Shown here: positions 41,290-52,899 of the stretch, in pieces | Numbering within the stretch: position 1 is the first letter of the stretch | How the letters are laid out: each line of letters begins with the position of its first letter | Origin: Rhizophagus clarus | Taxonomy: Eukaryota > Glomeromycota > Glomeromycetes > Glomerales > Glomeraceae | DNA length: 64,000 bases | NCBI GenBank assembly: GCA_015698045.1 | Contig: BLAL01000210.1 | Location: forward strand, 21,318-85,317 | Direction of reading: 5' to 3' | Notes under the pieces: model-generated | What the model was told of the DNA's origin: nothing | What the model saw: the letters and a program-made list of their open reading frames with translations, nothing else | Database searches by the model: none | Position numbers and translations under genes: made by a program

Positions 41290-41990
41290 TTTTTACCTTG
41301 TAAATAGTAATTCAAAAGTCAACCTTATAAAAAAAGAAAAAAAAAACGTTAGCAATGTTTCTTACAAAAAATCCCTCATCTGGCATTTACTTAAATTTCA
41401 AAATCTGGTTTGTATTTCGTAGTAATCACCCAGCAATCCTACAATAAAGAAGAAAAAGCAACATTATTAATGCTCCTACAACAAACAAAACCTCATAAAA
41501 TACATTCTATTTCGTGAATCCTAAATACAGAAGATGTCTCTAAAAAAAAAGAGAAAGGAAACGTTAGTTATGTTTCTGCAATAAAAAAAACATGACTCTT
41601 CCTTCTGTAACCATTTCATCAATTTCAAGCAGAAGCCATTTCTAGAGAAAAAAAAAAAAAAGAAAAGAAATATTAGTTATGTTTCTGCAATAAAAAAAAA
41701 CACAATTACTCTTTTGTAACTTACATTTTGCTAAATTCCAAGCCAGGTGTTGTCTCTAAAGAAAAAAAAGAGAAAAGGAACGTTAATTACATTCCCGCAA
41801 TAAAGAAAACACAATATTATTTTATATCTTACCATTTCGCCAAATTTTAAGCTAAGAGCCTTTCCTAGAAAAAAAAAGAAAAGGAACGTTAGTAACATTT
41901 CAAAAACAATACCCCCTCTCAACTTACATTTCCAGTATTACAAAATTCAAGTCCAGAAGTCGTACTAATGCCATATCTAACAAAAAATAA
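41290..41990 (-). repeat. Minus-strand intron-like array (about six units)
   Basis: Read on the minus strand, a unit runs ..TTTATTGTAG, GATTGCTGGGTGATTACTAC, ..AAACCAGATTTTGAAATTTAA, GTAAATG. It matches the plus-strand units at 42.7-44.2 kb but faces the other way, so the two arrays diverge from the centre of the element. Confidence 0.75.
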
Positions 41991-42115
41991 TAAAGTTTTA
42001 AAACCAGTTTAAAAAATGAAAAATAACAGTTCAAATAACTGGTTTTCTTTTTTTTTAAAAAAAATAAAACTTAACGGTTCAACAACCATTTTAGTGAAAA
42101 AAAAATTCTTTTTTA

Positions 42116-42148
<33 letters not shown>

Positions 42149-42689
42149 TAGAAAGAAAAAATAAAATTATAAAATAACGGTCTGTTACAGCAGTTTATTT
42201 TATTTTGTTTTTTTGTTTTTTTTTAAATAATCGAAAGAAATAAATAAAATAAAAATAAAACCGCTTAAAAAAAGTGTTTTTTTTTTTTTTTTTTTTTTAA
42301 AAAAAAATTCATTTATTGAACGCTATCAAGAAAAAAATAAAAAAGGTCGTTAAAATTGTTTACAAACATAAAAGGTAATATCAAATAGTACGATTACCAT
42401 TTATGATAGTCTTAATTTATGAGTTAATGTAAAAAAAGAAAGGAATATGTAATACGTATTTTATTTATTTATTTTATTATTTTATTAATGATCCAAATAT
42501 TCAGATCAGTTTGGTATCGAATATCGATCATTTGACAGTTTTAACTCATCGATAATCTTTTTTTATTTGAAAAAGAAAAAAAAAATTATTATTTTTTATT
42601 TCAGATCTGGGGATAAAAATAATAAGGTATATACATATTCATATTCAATTTTTAAAAATTATTATTAAAAAAATTTTTTTTTTTTCTTA

Positions 42690-44190
42690 TTATTGTAGGG
42701 TACCGGATGAAATATATGAAATGAATTTTGGGAATTATATAAATGAAGGAGAAGGAAGTGCATTTATTTGGTTTTTTTTTTAAGTGAAACGCTTTTAACA
42801 TTTCTTTTCTTTTTTGTAGGATTATTGGACAAATATACGAACTAGATATGAAGCTGGACTCCAGAAATTATGTAAGTGGAAAGGGAGGGCGAGGTGTATT
42901 TGTTTGTTTAGTTTTTTTAAAAACTGTGTAACTTTTCTTTTCTTTTTTATAAAGTGCCAGACGAATACTACGAACTGGACCTTGGAGTTGAGGTAAATGG
43001 AGGGAGGAGGTCAACAAACATTGTTAACAGAAACGTTTTTAACATTTCTTTTTTTTTGTAGGGTGCCGGATGAATACTACGAACTAGACCTTAGAATTGA
43101 AGTGAGTGGAGAGGGAGAAGGTCAATTTCGTTATTAATAGAAACAGTTTTAATGTTTCTTTTCTTTTTTGTAGGTTTCCAGACGAATAACACGAACTGGG
43201 CTTTAGAATTTAGGTAAATGGAGGGAGGAGGTCAACAAACGTTGTTAACATAAACGTTTTTAATGTTTCTTTTTTTTGTAGGATGCCAGATGAATACTAC
43301 AAACCAGACTTTAAAATTGAAGTGAGTGGAGAGGGGGAGGTCAATTTCGTTATTAATAGAAATGGTTTTAATGCTTCTTCTTTTTCTTTTGTAGGTTTTC
43401 AGATGAATAACACGAACTGGACTTTAGAATTTAGGTAAATGGAATGAGGAGGTCAACAAACGTTGTTAACATAAACGTTTTTAATGTTTCTTTTTTTTTG
43501 TAGGATGTCGGATGAATACTACGAACCAAACTTTAAAATTGAAGTGAGTGGAGAGGGGTAGATTAATTTCGTTATTAATAGAAATGGTTAACGCTTCTTC
43601 TTTTCTTTTTGTAAATTTCTAGACGAATAATACGAACTAGACTTTAGAATTTAGGTAAATGGAAAGGGGGTCAACAAACGTTATTAACAGAAACATTTTT
43701 AACGTTTCCTTTTTTTTGTAGGGTGCTGAACAAATAATACAAACTGAACTTTGGAATTGAGGTGAGTGAAGGGAGGGGAGGTTAATTTCATTATCAATAG
43801 AAATAGTTTTAACGTTTCTTCTTTTCTTTTTTATAGATTTCTGGACACATACTACGAACCAGACTTTGGAATTGAGGCAAGTGAAAGGGGGAAAAGGAGA
43901 TTTGTTTTTTTAATAGAACATTTCTAACGTTTCTATTTTTTTTTCTGCAGGTTGCTGGCAGGATGAATCAGGATCTACACAAGATAGTGTAAGAGGAGGA
44001 CCGCGGGGGTTAGAAATTCTTTTAATATTAAAAAAAATATACCAACGTTTCTTATTTGTTTTATTTTAGGTTGTCAAAATCAGGACTTGGAATACTTGGA
44101 ATGTAAGCTTGAGGAAGGAGGAAGGGACTTTTTTTAATATTAAATGTACTAAACATTTTTTGTTTTTTTTTAGGTTGCTGGACTTTTAGT
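42690..44190 (+). repeat. Plus-strand intron-like array (about 14 units)
   Basis: Units of about 105-120 bp: T-run plus GTAG, a 40-nt segment like GTGCCGGATGAATACTACGA, then a donor that alternates between GTGAGTGG and GTAAATGG, giving a two-unit higher-order period between about 43.0 and 43.7 kb. The last units diverge (43950-44180). Acceptor-like TAG and donor-like GT are kept in most units, while the frame is not. Confidence 0.82.
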
Positions 44191-45079
44191 CAATGAAAAA
44201 ATTTTTTTTTTATCACAATAAAGTCAAATATTAATTAAAACAATAAAATTAATTATATATAAATTTATTTTAAATGAAAAAAAAACAATTACATGCCAAA
44301 ATATATTTTAATTTTGACATTTAACATTTGCCTAATTGATAAAACTATTATTTATCGACCCTCGTTGTCTTGTAAATTCGTAAAAGATTCAACTCTGTAA
44401 TTCGTTTTGATCCTCATAAATCGTAATCAATTTCAACACTTATTTCAACCTTGTAATTAATTAACGATCACCTATCTAAAGTTAAAGCTTTCATACTGGC
44501 GGATTTAAATATCACGAGATTTCAATGTCTGTTAAGTGATTTCCCTAAGAGGAAAGTTTGTTGCCTGCGTGAGTTTTAAAATCATCGTCAGTTTTAAAAT
44601 TATCGTCAATAAATGATATAAAGGAAGATTCTTAGTCTCCATATTTTAAAAACAAAATTTTTAAAATTAAAAATTAATAAAAGATAATGAAAATTTTGGT
44701 TATTTCTTTATTTTCAAAATTCTTTAAATATGATAGCAAATTCATATGAAACCCAGTTATTCTTATAGCCTTATTTCTTATAGCCTTATTTTTAATTATT
44801 TACATCATGAAAAGCTTTTAAAAAATAAATAATACCATTAACAACTACAAATAACTACTATTGTATTTATTTGCAACTGGTGTAAAAAGTGATGGGTTCT
44901 TAAAATAGTTGATGGGTTATAAAAAGTCGTTATTATTTTAATTTTTAAGCATGAGTTGTAAAAAATTTTTTTATTTTCTGATTATTCTATATAAGATTGA
45001 TAAAATGAATGTGTAACACAATCGTATTTTGCACTGTTTACTAATTTTTTATTAAAAATTCTTAATTTAAGCTAATTCC

Positions 45080-45370
45080 AAGGATCGGTTCGGTGCATAT
45101 GATTTTTTTATTAAAAAAACTTTAACAATTTTAAAAAAAACTGTTAAAAATTATTTTTTTATTAAAATGATTTTAAAAATACCGTTAAAAATTATTTTTT
45201 TATTAAAATGATTTTAAAAATACCGTTAAAAATCATTTTTTTATTAAAACGATTTTTAAAAAATACATTAAAAATTGTTCTTTCATTAAAACGATTTTAA
45301 AAAAAACGTAAAATCATTTTTTTATTAACTGTTAATGATTTTAAAAAAGCGTAAAATCATTTTTTTTTAT
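45080..45370. repeat. Second A/T foldback array
   Basis: Six to seven ATTAAAATGATTTTAAAA/ATCATTTTTTT units of the same kind as 38690-40800, near the opposite end of the 7.35 kb element. Confidence 0.8.
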
Positions 45371-45590
45371 AGTTATCTAAATCCAAATTTGGTCAGATTC
45401 AGGTCAGATTCAGATCAAACTCAAATCAGATTTGAATTTTAAATTTAGGTTCACAGATCAGATTTAGATTTCAAATATATATTCAAATTTTGGATTTGGA
45501 TTTAAAATTGATAGATTTGGATCTGTCAGATCAGATTTAAATCTGGTAAAATCTGATCCAATCTGATCCATGCGGAACCCTAATCTTGAT

Positions 45591-46600
45591 ACAGTTGAAT
45601 TCAGCTCATTAAGAGGATTTTAATAATATATGTTACATATCTGTAGTATTAATATTGACAGAGTTATTTATATTTAAAATTTGGTATTAAATTATAATTA
45701 TAAAAATCACATAATTATAATGTAATTTTGACTATTTTGACTTTAATTTTGACTTTTCAACTTTTGGGTTTTAATTTCAACTTCATATATAATCATAAAT
45801 TGATCATAAATTGATTATAATTTGACTATAATTTAACCATAATTTGATTATAATTTAATCATAAATTAATTATAATTTAACTATAATTTAACCATAATTT
45901 GACTATAATTTGACCATAATTAACCATAATTTGACCATTAATCAACCATTAATCAACTATCAATCAACCATCAATCAACTATCAATTGGCCATTAATTAA
46001 CTATCAATTAACTATTAATTGCTAATCATTAGTTTTTCAATTAGCAGCCTAATTTGGTACTGATTATCTATCACCAATTGAGTAGTATGATTTATTGCTA
46101 ATTGAATATTGATTTGTTTGACTGTTCATCAATCCTAATGGTCAATTGATAGCTGATTGATATCTAATTTGACATTATTTGACTTGTGATTCATAAAAAA
46201 ATTTTGAAAAAATATATAATTTAAAAGTTTGTTTATTATGATTAGAGTTTTCTTTAAACAGATAATATTCTAGGATTGTATCTGAATATTCTAGGATAAT
46301 GGATGCATCCAGATAATTTTTGAACGGTTATCCAGATCTGTAGTTCACAAAATGGATAATCCTATAGGATAATCTGGATTATCTTAGGATTGCTGCAGAT
46401 ACTATAATTATTATAAAAAATAAATAATAAATATAAGTTTTACAAGTTATCATAATAAAAAATGAAGGAATACACATATGATATTTTTGATTATATCTAA
46501 CGTGAAATGTCTTTTATTAATTAATATATAATGAATATTACATGACTGTGATCATATTTTATATATAGGTGAGATCATTATCGGAAAATTTTTTTAGGGG
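45591..46600. repeat. TTGACCATAATT-word repeats and AT-rich flank
   Basis: The stretch 45790-46020 is made of CATAATTTGACTATAATTTA-type words, related in inverse to 37925-38045. The stretch 46260-46400 contains GGATAATC/GATTATCC words in both orientations, a possible small foldback element without defined ends. No gene. Confidence 0.55.
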
Positions 46601-46865
46601 ATATATATCGATGGATAGGTCACATGATATATATCGATAAAAATCAGACTCGTCAAGTAGTATCGATGTGGGTAAATGATGACAAATTATCAGAATTTAA
46701 CTAAAATGACAAATATCGATAGAGATGTATATCGATGGAAAGGTCACATGATATCTATCGATAATAATCAGACTCGTCAAGTAGTATCGATACGGAAAAG
46801 ATGATTACTTATTAGAATTAAGCCTAAATGATAAAAGTCGAGAAAATTTCATACGATAAAAATCA
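46600..46865. repeat. ~130-bp tandem duplication with TATCGAT palindromes
   Basis: Two copies of a unit containing TATATCGATGGATAGGTCAC, TATCGATAAAAATCAGACTC and GTCAAGTAGTATCGAT (46610-46735 and 46736-46860). The palindromic TATCGATA word occurs repeatedly. It may be the subterminal part of a mobile element. Confidence 0.7.
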
Positions 46866-47044
46866 AGAAAATTCAAACGATAAATATTGAAAATATTCAT
46901 TGCGATTACTAACGTAAATTTATTTATTTATTTATAATAATAAAATTCATAATAAAATTCATAATAATAATAATTATAATTAATTATAAAATATTAGTAT
47001 GCCACCTTAAAATAAAACATCACTTTCCAACCTATGAATAATTG

Positions 47045-48836
47045 CTAATCATCATAAAACAAGTCGTCATGCAACGTCATTAATGTATCATCACCTCTGA
47101 GAATTACATCTGTTTCCTCCTCCTCTTCAAAAGAGCCTGTTTTCAGAATTTCTGGAACTTCTTCCCTCAATATTTCCTACGCGTCATGTATAGTAAAACC
47201 TCCTTTTTTTCGAATAAATCCTAATAAAGTATTAATTTGAATTTTATCTAACTGAATAGATTTCAAATTATATAAATTGGTTTAAATAATAGCCACATAC
47301 CTTAAATTTCCGATATTGTCGTTCTAAAGGTTTTTTTCCGCATTCTACGTCAGGGTAGCTAGGATTCAATACTATATCACATATCGCTGACATATAAATA
47401 TAGATATTCTAAAATGACTCGTCGATATCAGATATTGTGGGAAATGCGAGTTTTGTTATATTTTTGATTACATTATCGTTATCATCATATAACTTATTAT
47501 AACACTCTTTAACTTGTGGTAAATTTTTCCAGCTCGTTATATCTTGCGGGCTTTTTCATTTATTACCACTTATTGATTGTAGACTGAATTCCTTAAAAAT
47601 AGCGCTTTTTACTACTGTAACGTGTACTCCTCTCATATCTTTCATTTTTCGCATGAGCTATAAAAGAAAATAAAAAATCCATAATGATAATCAAAAAATT
47701 TAAATTAAACACAACAATTATGATTACAATTATTAATGATAATCACCATAGAATGATGGCGTCCTGAAAATACGTTCATCCACTCTCTATAGCCTACTTT
47801 ACGAAGATAATCAGGATGATATTGATTTAGCCAATTTTTGAGCTCCAACTTAAAATTTTCAAAGGTAGGCCACATATTGTCTGGAAAGGACTGAGTTATA
47901 ACTTTCCTATATTAGTGTGTGATAATAAATAATTGCAATTATGTTGTGATTTAGTGACGGATGGTATAAGAGAGAATAGCACTAGGTTTTCGTTAGAAAC
48001 TTACATTGAAGACCTTTTCGCTTAGGTCAATTTTTTTCTTTTTCTCATTTTGCAACTTAATCTAGTTCTGGATTCATCTGACTTTCTCGAGCGTCTCTTT
48101 ATGTAATTCATATAGAGCTTGTATTTGCCTACCTTGTTTTATAAGCATGTCCTCGCAACTTTTTCTGCTTTTAGGAGGTTGGACATTGATCTCTGGTGTT
48201 TCTTCTGCAGTTGTAGTTGACGAGCTTCTTTCATGCTCAACAGCTGGCGTGGTCGGCCTACTGCGCTGTACATTTTCTCTATTTGTTTTCAGTACAAGCG
48301 TTTCAGAATGTTTATCGCCAGCTGACATTAATGTATTAACCCAGTAAATTGTATTAGGTGTAATAGATGTAAACTGAAATGAAATGTCGACAATTTTCGA
48401 GTCTGGAAATTATCACTTACTTTGCTTTGATTGTCTGCCGTATGTTTCGAGTTGTTTAGAAATATATTCCTTTATCCTTCGAGTGTTATCTAAAAAATAA
48501 ATGATTGATTATGAAAGGTTTATTAACATAATATCTAATAAATCATAATAAATATATATGGATCATTATCTTCTGCTAGTGGTGTAGTTTGCGAAGATTC
48601 CGCTACTACTCCCATTTCTTTTTGATCACTATCTGATCCCTGGTTACTAGTATCTGATTTTTTGGCTGTCTCTTTAGCTTGTGAACTAATAGTATCTGAT
48701 TCTTTAGCAGGCTCTTTAGCTTGCGAAGTATCTTTCTGCTTTACAATTTTTCTTGGGCCTTCTTGTTCATTATTATATTCGTTATTGGATTCCTGAGACT
48801 GTTTATCTTTGTTAGCTCTAGTGAAATATTTTCATT
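47045..48836 (-). pseudogene. Decayed multi-exon gene of unknown function
   Basis: On the minus strand several blocks join into one protein: a Lys/Gln/Ser-rich N-terminus (48830-48570), RRIKEYISKQLETYG (about 48440), a region with a coiled-coil-like end (48328-48020), MWPTFENFKLELKNWLNQYH..KVGYREWMNVFSGRHHS (about 47880-47750), a block MRKMKDMRGVHVTVVKSAIF (about 47660) and an acidic C-terminus ending at 47045. Five in-frame stops break it (at 48074, 48062, 47556, 47409, 47177), each compatible with one C-to-T change. No known domain is recognised. Context suggests a mobile-element gene. Confidence 0.5.
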
Positions 48837-48924
48837 TTTTTGGTATTTTTTTAAAATCAGTTTGAAACAAATTAGTAAAAAAAGAAAGATATAAATGGTT
48901 AGACTAAAGAAGAGCGAAGAAAAT

Positions 48925-49035
48925 TTAGTATAAAGTGGAAAAAGGAGCGAATGAAAAAGGATTGAAGAAGAAGCAGATGAAAAAGGATTGAAGAAGAAGC
49001 GGACGAAAAAGGATTGAAGAAGATTTGAATGTAAA
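48925..49035. repeat. 27-bp tandem, GAAAAAGGATTGAAGAAGAA
   Basis: About three copies of a purine-rich unit just upstream of the decayed minus-strand gene. No function apparent. Confidence 0.7.
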
Positions 49036-49099
49036 ATCAGAGATAAAAAAAGTTTAAAAAAAAGGTTGGAAAAGTATCCTATATATAAACTTTTCTAAA

Positions 49100-49660
49100 G
49101 TTTGATAAACTATTTAGATCAGTAAAACTCGATGTGACGCGTAAATAATTATAATGCATACTAATTAAATTATTATAGTGACGCGTTATTAATTGCAATG
49201 CATAATTAAAATATTATAATGATGCATATTAGTTAATTGTACTCAAAATTAAATGGATTAAACAAGGGATAACGACGCATATTAGTTAATTGTACTCAAA
49301 ATTAAATGGATTAAACAAGGAATAACGACGCATATTAGTTAATTGTACTCAAAATTAAATAGATTAAACAGTGGATAACGACGCATATTAGTTAATTGTA
49401 CTCTAAAATTAAATAAATTCGAGGGATAACAATGTATATTAGTTAATTGTAAATAAATTCGAGGGATAACGATGCATATTAATTATTTGTAAATAAATTC
49501 GAGGGATACAGTAACAATGCACATTAGTGTTAATTGTACTCTAAAATTAAATAAATTCGAGGGATAACAATGTATAGTTAATTGTAAATAAATTCAAGGG
49601 ATAACGATGCATATTAATTATTTGTAAATAAATTCGAGAGATACGGTAATAATGCATATT
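49100..49660. repeat. ~60-bp satellite with CGACGCATATTAGTTAATTG
   Basis: About nine imperfect tandem units containing GATAACGACGCATATTAG and AATTGTACTCAAAATTAAAT. The three copies at 49215-49400 are nearly identical; later copies are shortened. No gene. Confidence 0.8.
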
Positions 49661-50038
49661 AGTTAACTGAAGATATCCAATCATAGTAATAAATGGTATC
49701 GATCTCTTTCAATTACTCAAAATTAAATAAATTATTTGAAAATTTAACAATACAAAACAATACAATTAATCGAGATATAACGATGCATATTTAATTGTTG
49801 TACTCAAAAATTAAATAGATCAACAATACAATTAAGAAAAGTCTAAAAATATCTGTATTGTTTACTAATAAAACTGATCGTCATCTACTACTAGTAAAGC
49901 TGAAATAATGAAATATATATATTACATCATTTTTTGGTTTTGTTCAGGCAATAAATTCCGTTTTTACTAGTTTTGTTCAGGCAACAAATTCACTTTCATA
50001 AAATTTGGTTCTGTTCACTATCGCTAAAATCACTCAAA

Positions 50039-52526
50039 ATGACCTATAAATGTTCATATTGTTCATGTACTTTTTCGTCAACTTATGCATTAAAACGACA
50101 TATTTTGGACAAGCATCAATATATTGATGAAGATGAAGAAGTAACCTTTCAATCAAACATGCTACACAAAGAACCTGATCTCTGGGATGATGATGATAAA
50201 GAAGTATCAAAAGTGCCATATCATGAAGAATCTGGTCTCTGGGATGATGATCTTTCAATGAAAGATGACAAATCTGAATCAAAAATAACATTAGAACAAC
50301 CCATAGAATCTCATGAAAATTTACAAATTTCTGAAGAGTCAGATGAGGAAAGTGGGAAATTTAATGACAACGATGAGTCAGATGAGAAAAGTGGTGAATT
50401 TGATGATGACGATAATGAGGATAATGAAGTTGACTTAATATACTCGTTATCTATCGATGCTGAAGATTTTTGTGAGACCACACTAGATAATGCAATAAGA
50501 GATAAAACACATCCACCTAACACTGAATGGCCGAATGACATTTATCGTGAATTCATGAAAATTGTTATGGAATATCAATTATCTAATTCTTGCGGTGATA
50601 GGATAATTTAAAAGCAGACAAGAGGCCAAAAAAAACTCATTACCAATAAATATTAAGGAAGGTCGTAGATTTCTTGATGTTAACGAATTTCTTTATATGA
50701 AATTCAAAAAAGTCCTTATCACGAAATTCCAGGATAAAGATTATTCTTTTTATTATCAACTGATAATTCATGGAATTAAAGTTCTGCTTTTTCAATCTGA
50801 AATGAATGAAGAATTTGTTTTTAAGTATAAAAATCACAATACATTGATTAAGACTTATGGTGAACAATTCGAAAGTAATTGGTGATATATCACGGAAAAT
50901 AAAATTCCTGTCGATAACAAATTATTATCGATAATAATCTACGTCGATTCCACAACTTATGATCATCTGGCAAAACTTCTGAACATCCTATATATATTTC
51001 ACTCAGAAATATACCAAATTGGCAGCGAAATAAACCTAACGCTAAAGTACTTGTTGGTTATTTGCCAAAATTGAAAGCAAAAGATAATACTACAAGAAAT
51101 TCTGAGTCTTTCCAAAGATTACAGAGACTCATTTTTCAGAGATGTCTCTGAATATTATTATCGCTGATAATGAATCAAAATGACATGTATTTAGTTGTTC
51201 AAAATAAAATATATCCATTTACACCAAAATTATCAGTTATCCTTGCTGATATGGCGGAAGCAGGAGCATTTACCACAACATATCTTCCATCAACTTCTAA
51301 ACGACTATATTATTATTGCTTGATAAATAACGAAGATCTTAATAATATGGCATTATCTCATATTGATTTACAAACTCCAGAAAAGATGAAACTAGCTATT
51401 AGTGAGAATCAAGCAAGTGAATTTTCGATTCATAAGGAGTTTAATTATTTTTGGGATTTTGACGATTTTAATATTTATGAGGCGACTGCTCCAGATCGTA
51501 TGCATTTACTCGATCTTGGAGTAACAAAGTATCTCATAGAATTTACTCGTGAATTGTTACACTGAAAGGTTAACAATAGAGCAGTAAAAGATATGGACCA
51601 CAGATTGTGCATAATCCTACGATATCCAGGCTTAATAATATTAAAAAACAGATTGGAAAATATATCTAAATTTACTGCCAATGATTATCGTAATATAATG
51701 AAAGTGATTATTTTCGTTATAGATAATTTATACGATGATTATAAAGAAGGTGGAATACCATGTAAGAAACTGTGCAACATTTTTCATAAATATTTGGTAA
51801 TGTATATAAAGTTGCGTCAGGAGTCATTTACGGATACCGAGTTAACAGAATTAGAGGTAAATATCGATTATTAATTCTAAACCAAATCTTTAATTAGTAT
51901 TTAATTTCAGTTTTTTAAAAATTTATTACTACTATTACTAGATGTTAATAACTGAATTTTGTCAAGAATTTGTAACGATATTTGCCAAATATTCTCCAAG
52001 TTACTGTAAAATACCTAAACTTCACGTGCTTCATTATCATGTAATTCTGTCAATTTGACTTTATGGTTCGATGAATGGGATGTCAACAGAAACATATAAA
52101 ACTTTGCATAAGAAGAGCGTTAAAACTCCATATCGAATGACAAATAAAAGAAATTATGTTTCACAAATGTTAACTACGGTAATGTTATATGATCTGTTTT
52201 GTCATAATCTATTTTAATCGATTAATTTAAATTTGATACGATAGGTGCGACGTCAATATTTAGCCTTAAAACAAAAAAAACCTACGATAAGGAGATCTAG
52301 TGGATTTCGAAATCTTTTATGGGAGTTCAAATTTACTGAAATTGAAACAACAGTTTCTAAAATAAAACAAGACACCGATATCCATCATCTGTATAAAGAA
52401 GGGTTTGATAACCTTCATGCAGATTTTGAAGAGTTTTTAACGGAAAATGAGTTAGAATATGATTATGAATCTGGGCATTTTAAAATATATTCTAGTGTAG
52501 CTGTTGAATCAACTGATATTATCTGA
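50039..52526 (+). pseudogene. Decayed Plavaka-like (KDZ/CACTA-related) transposase
   Basis: Starts MTYKCSYC at 50039 with a C2H2 finger (CSYCSCTFSSTYALKRHILDKH), then an acidic low-complexity stretch with DESDE/EKSGEF repeats. After a frameshift near 50600 a block follows with FLDVNEFLYMKFKK and FYYQLIIHGIKVLLF. The stretch 51170-51565 holds the diagnostic ATAPDRMHLLDLGVTKYLIE. The C-terminal part continues at 51593-51860 and 52245-52526. In-frame stops include TGA after ESNW (50882) and TGA at 51563. Plavaka-type transposases move cut-and-paste DNA elements of fungi; no TIR could be defined here. Confidence 0.65.
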
Positions 52527-52559
52527 ACAGCAGGAACCTTCACTGGTCAAAATTGATGC

Positions 52560-52895
52560 TAGCGGATACATATCGGGTACCCGATATGTGTAATATATTT
52601 GTAGGATATGTGTATGATATTCGATAATAATACACATATCGGGTACCCGATATGTGTATTGTTTATGCGGAAATTCGGTGATACATATTACAGTTATCGC
52701 ACAAGTATTCACACATATCGGGTAGTTATAATATCGGGCACATATCATTTATTTACTGTATACCCGATATATTGTAATAAATATCGTATAAATATCGTAT
52801 ACCAATCATACATTTATCAGATAGCACCAATAATTATTTTATAGCTGTCCGATATGGACATATTTTGGTACCCGATATGAACACGATAAAGTTCA
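52560..52895. repeat. ATATCGGG palindromic repeats (left cluster)
   Basis: The perfect palindrome ACATATCGGGTACCCGATATGT occurs at about 52567 and 52633, with half-sites at 52712, 52732, 52758, 52845 and 52873. It begins 35 bp after the decayed Plavaka-like gene. The same words recur at 63850-63990. Either both clusters are ends of one large element or they mark ends of different copies. Confidence 0.8.
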
Positions 52896-52899
52896 AGTA

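Larger units (their letters stand above)
38232..45582. mobile_element. 7.35 kb non-autonomous hAT-like element with mirrored arrays
   Basis: TIR TAGGGTTCCGCA at both ends, flanked by a perfect 8-bp duplication ATCTTGAT (38224-38231, 45583-45590). Subterminal AGATCTGAATCAGATT-type words fill 38255-38420 and, inverted, 45370-45570. Inside, in order: a TGCCAGAACAGATAGTTCTAGCG tandem, a 2.1 kb A/T foldback array, a minus-strand intron-like array, a T/A core, a plus-strand intron-like array, and a short second A/T array. No transposase or other credible ORF. The broad layout is a mirror image about roughly 42.3 kb. Confidence 0.85.

Noticed and set aside
35086..46200. TIRs of an outer element beginning at 35087 and ending near 46190
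   Set aside because: The two candidate ends share only ATCAAT-type words and no alignable inverted repeat was found by eye.
50034..50541. Minus-strand ORFs opposite the Plavaka-like gene
   Set aside because: Shadows of the acidic repeat on the plus strand; Ser/His/Leu-rich with no domain.
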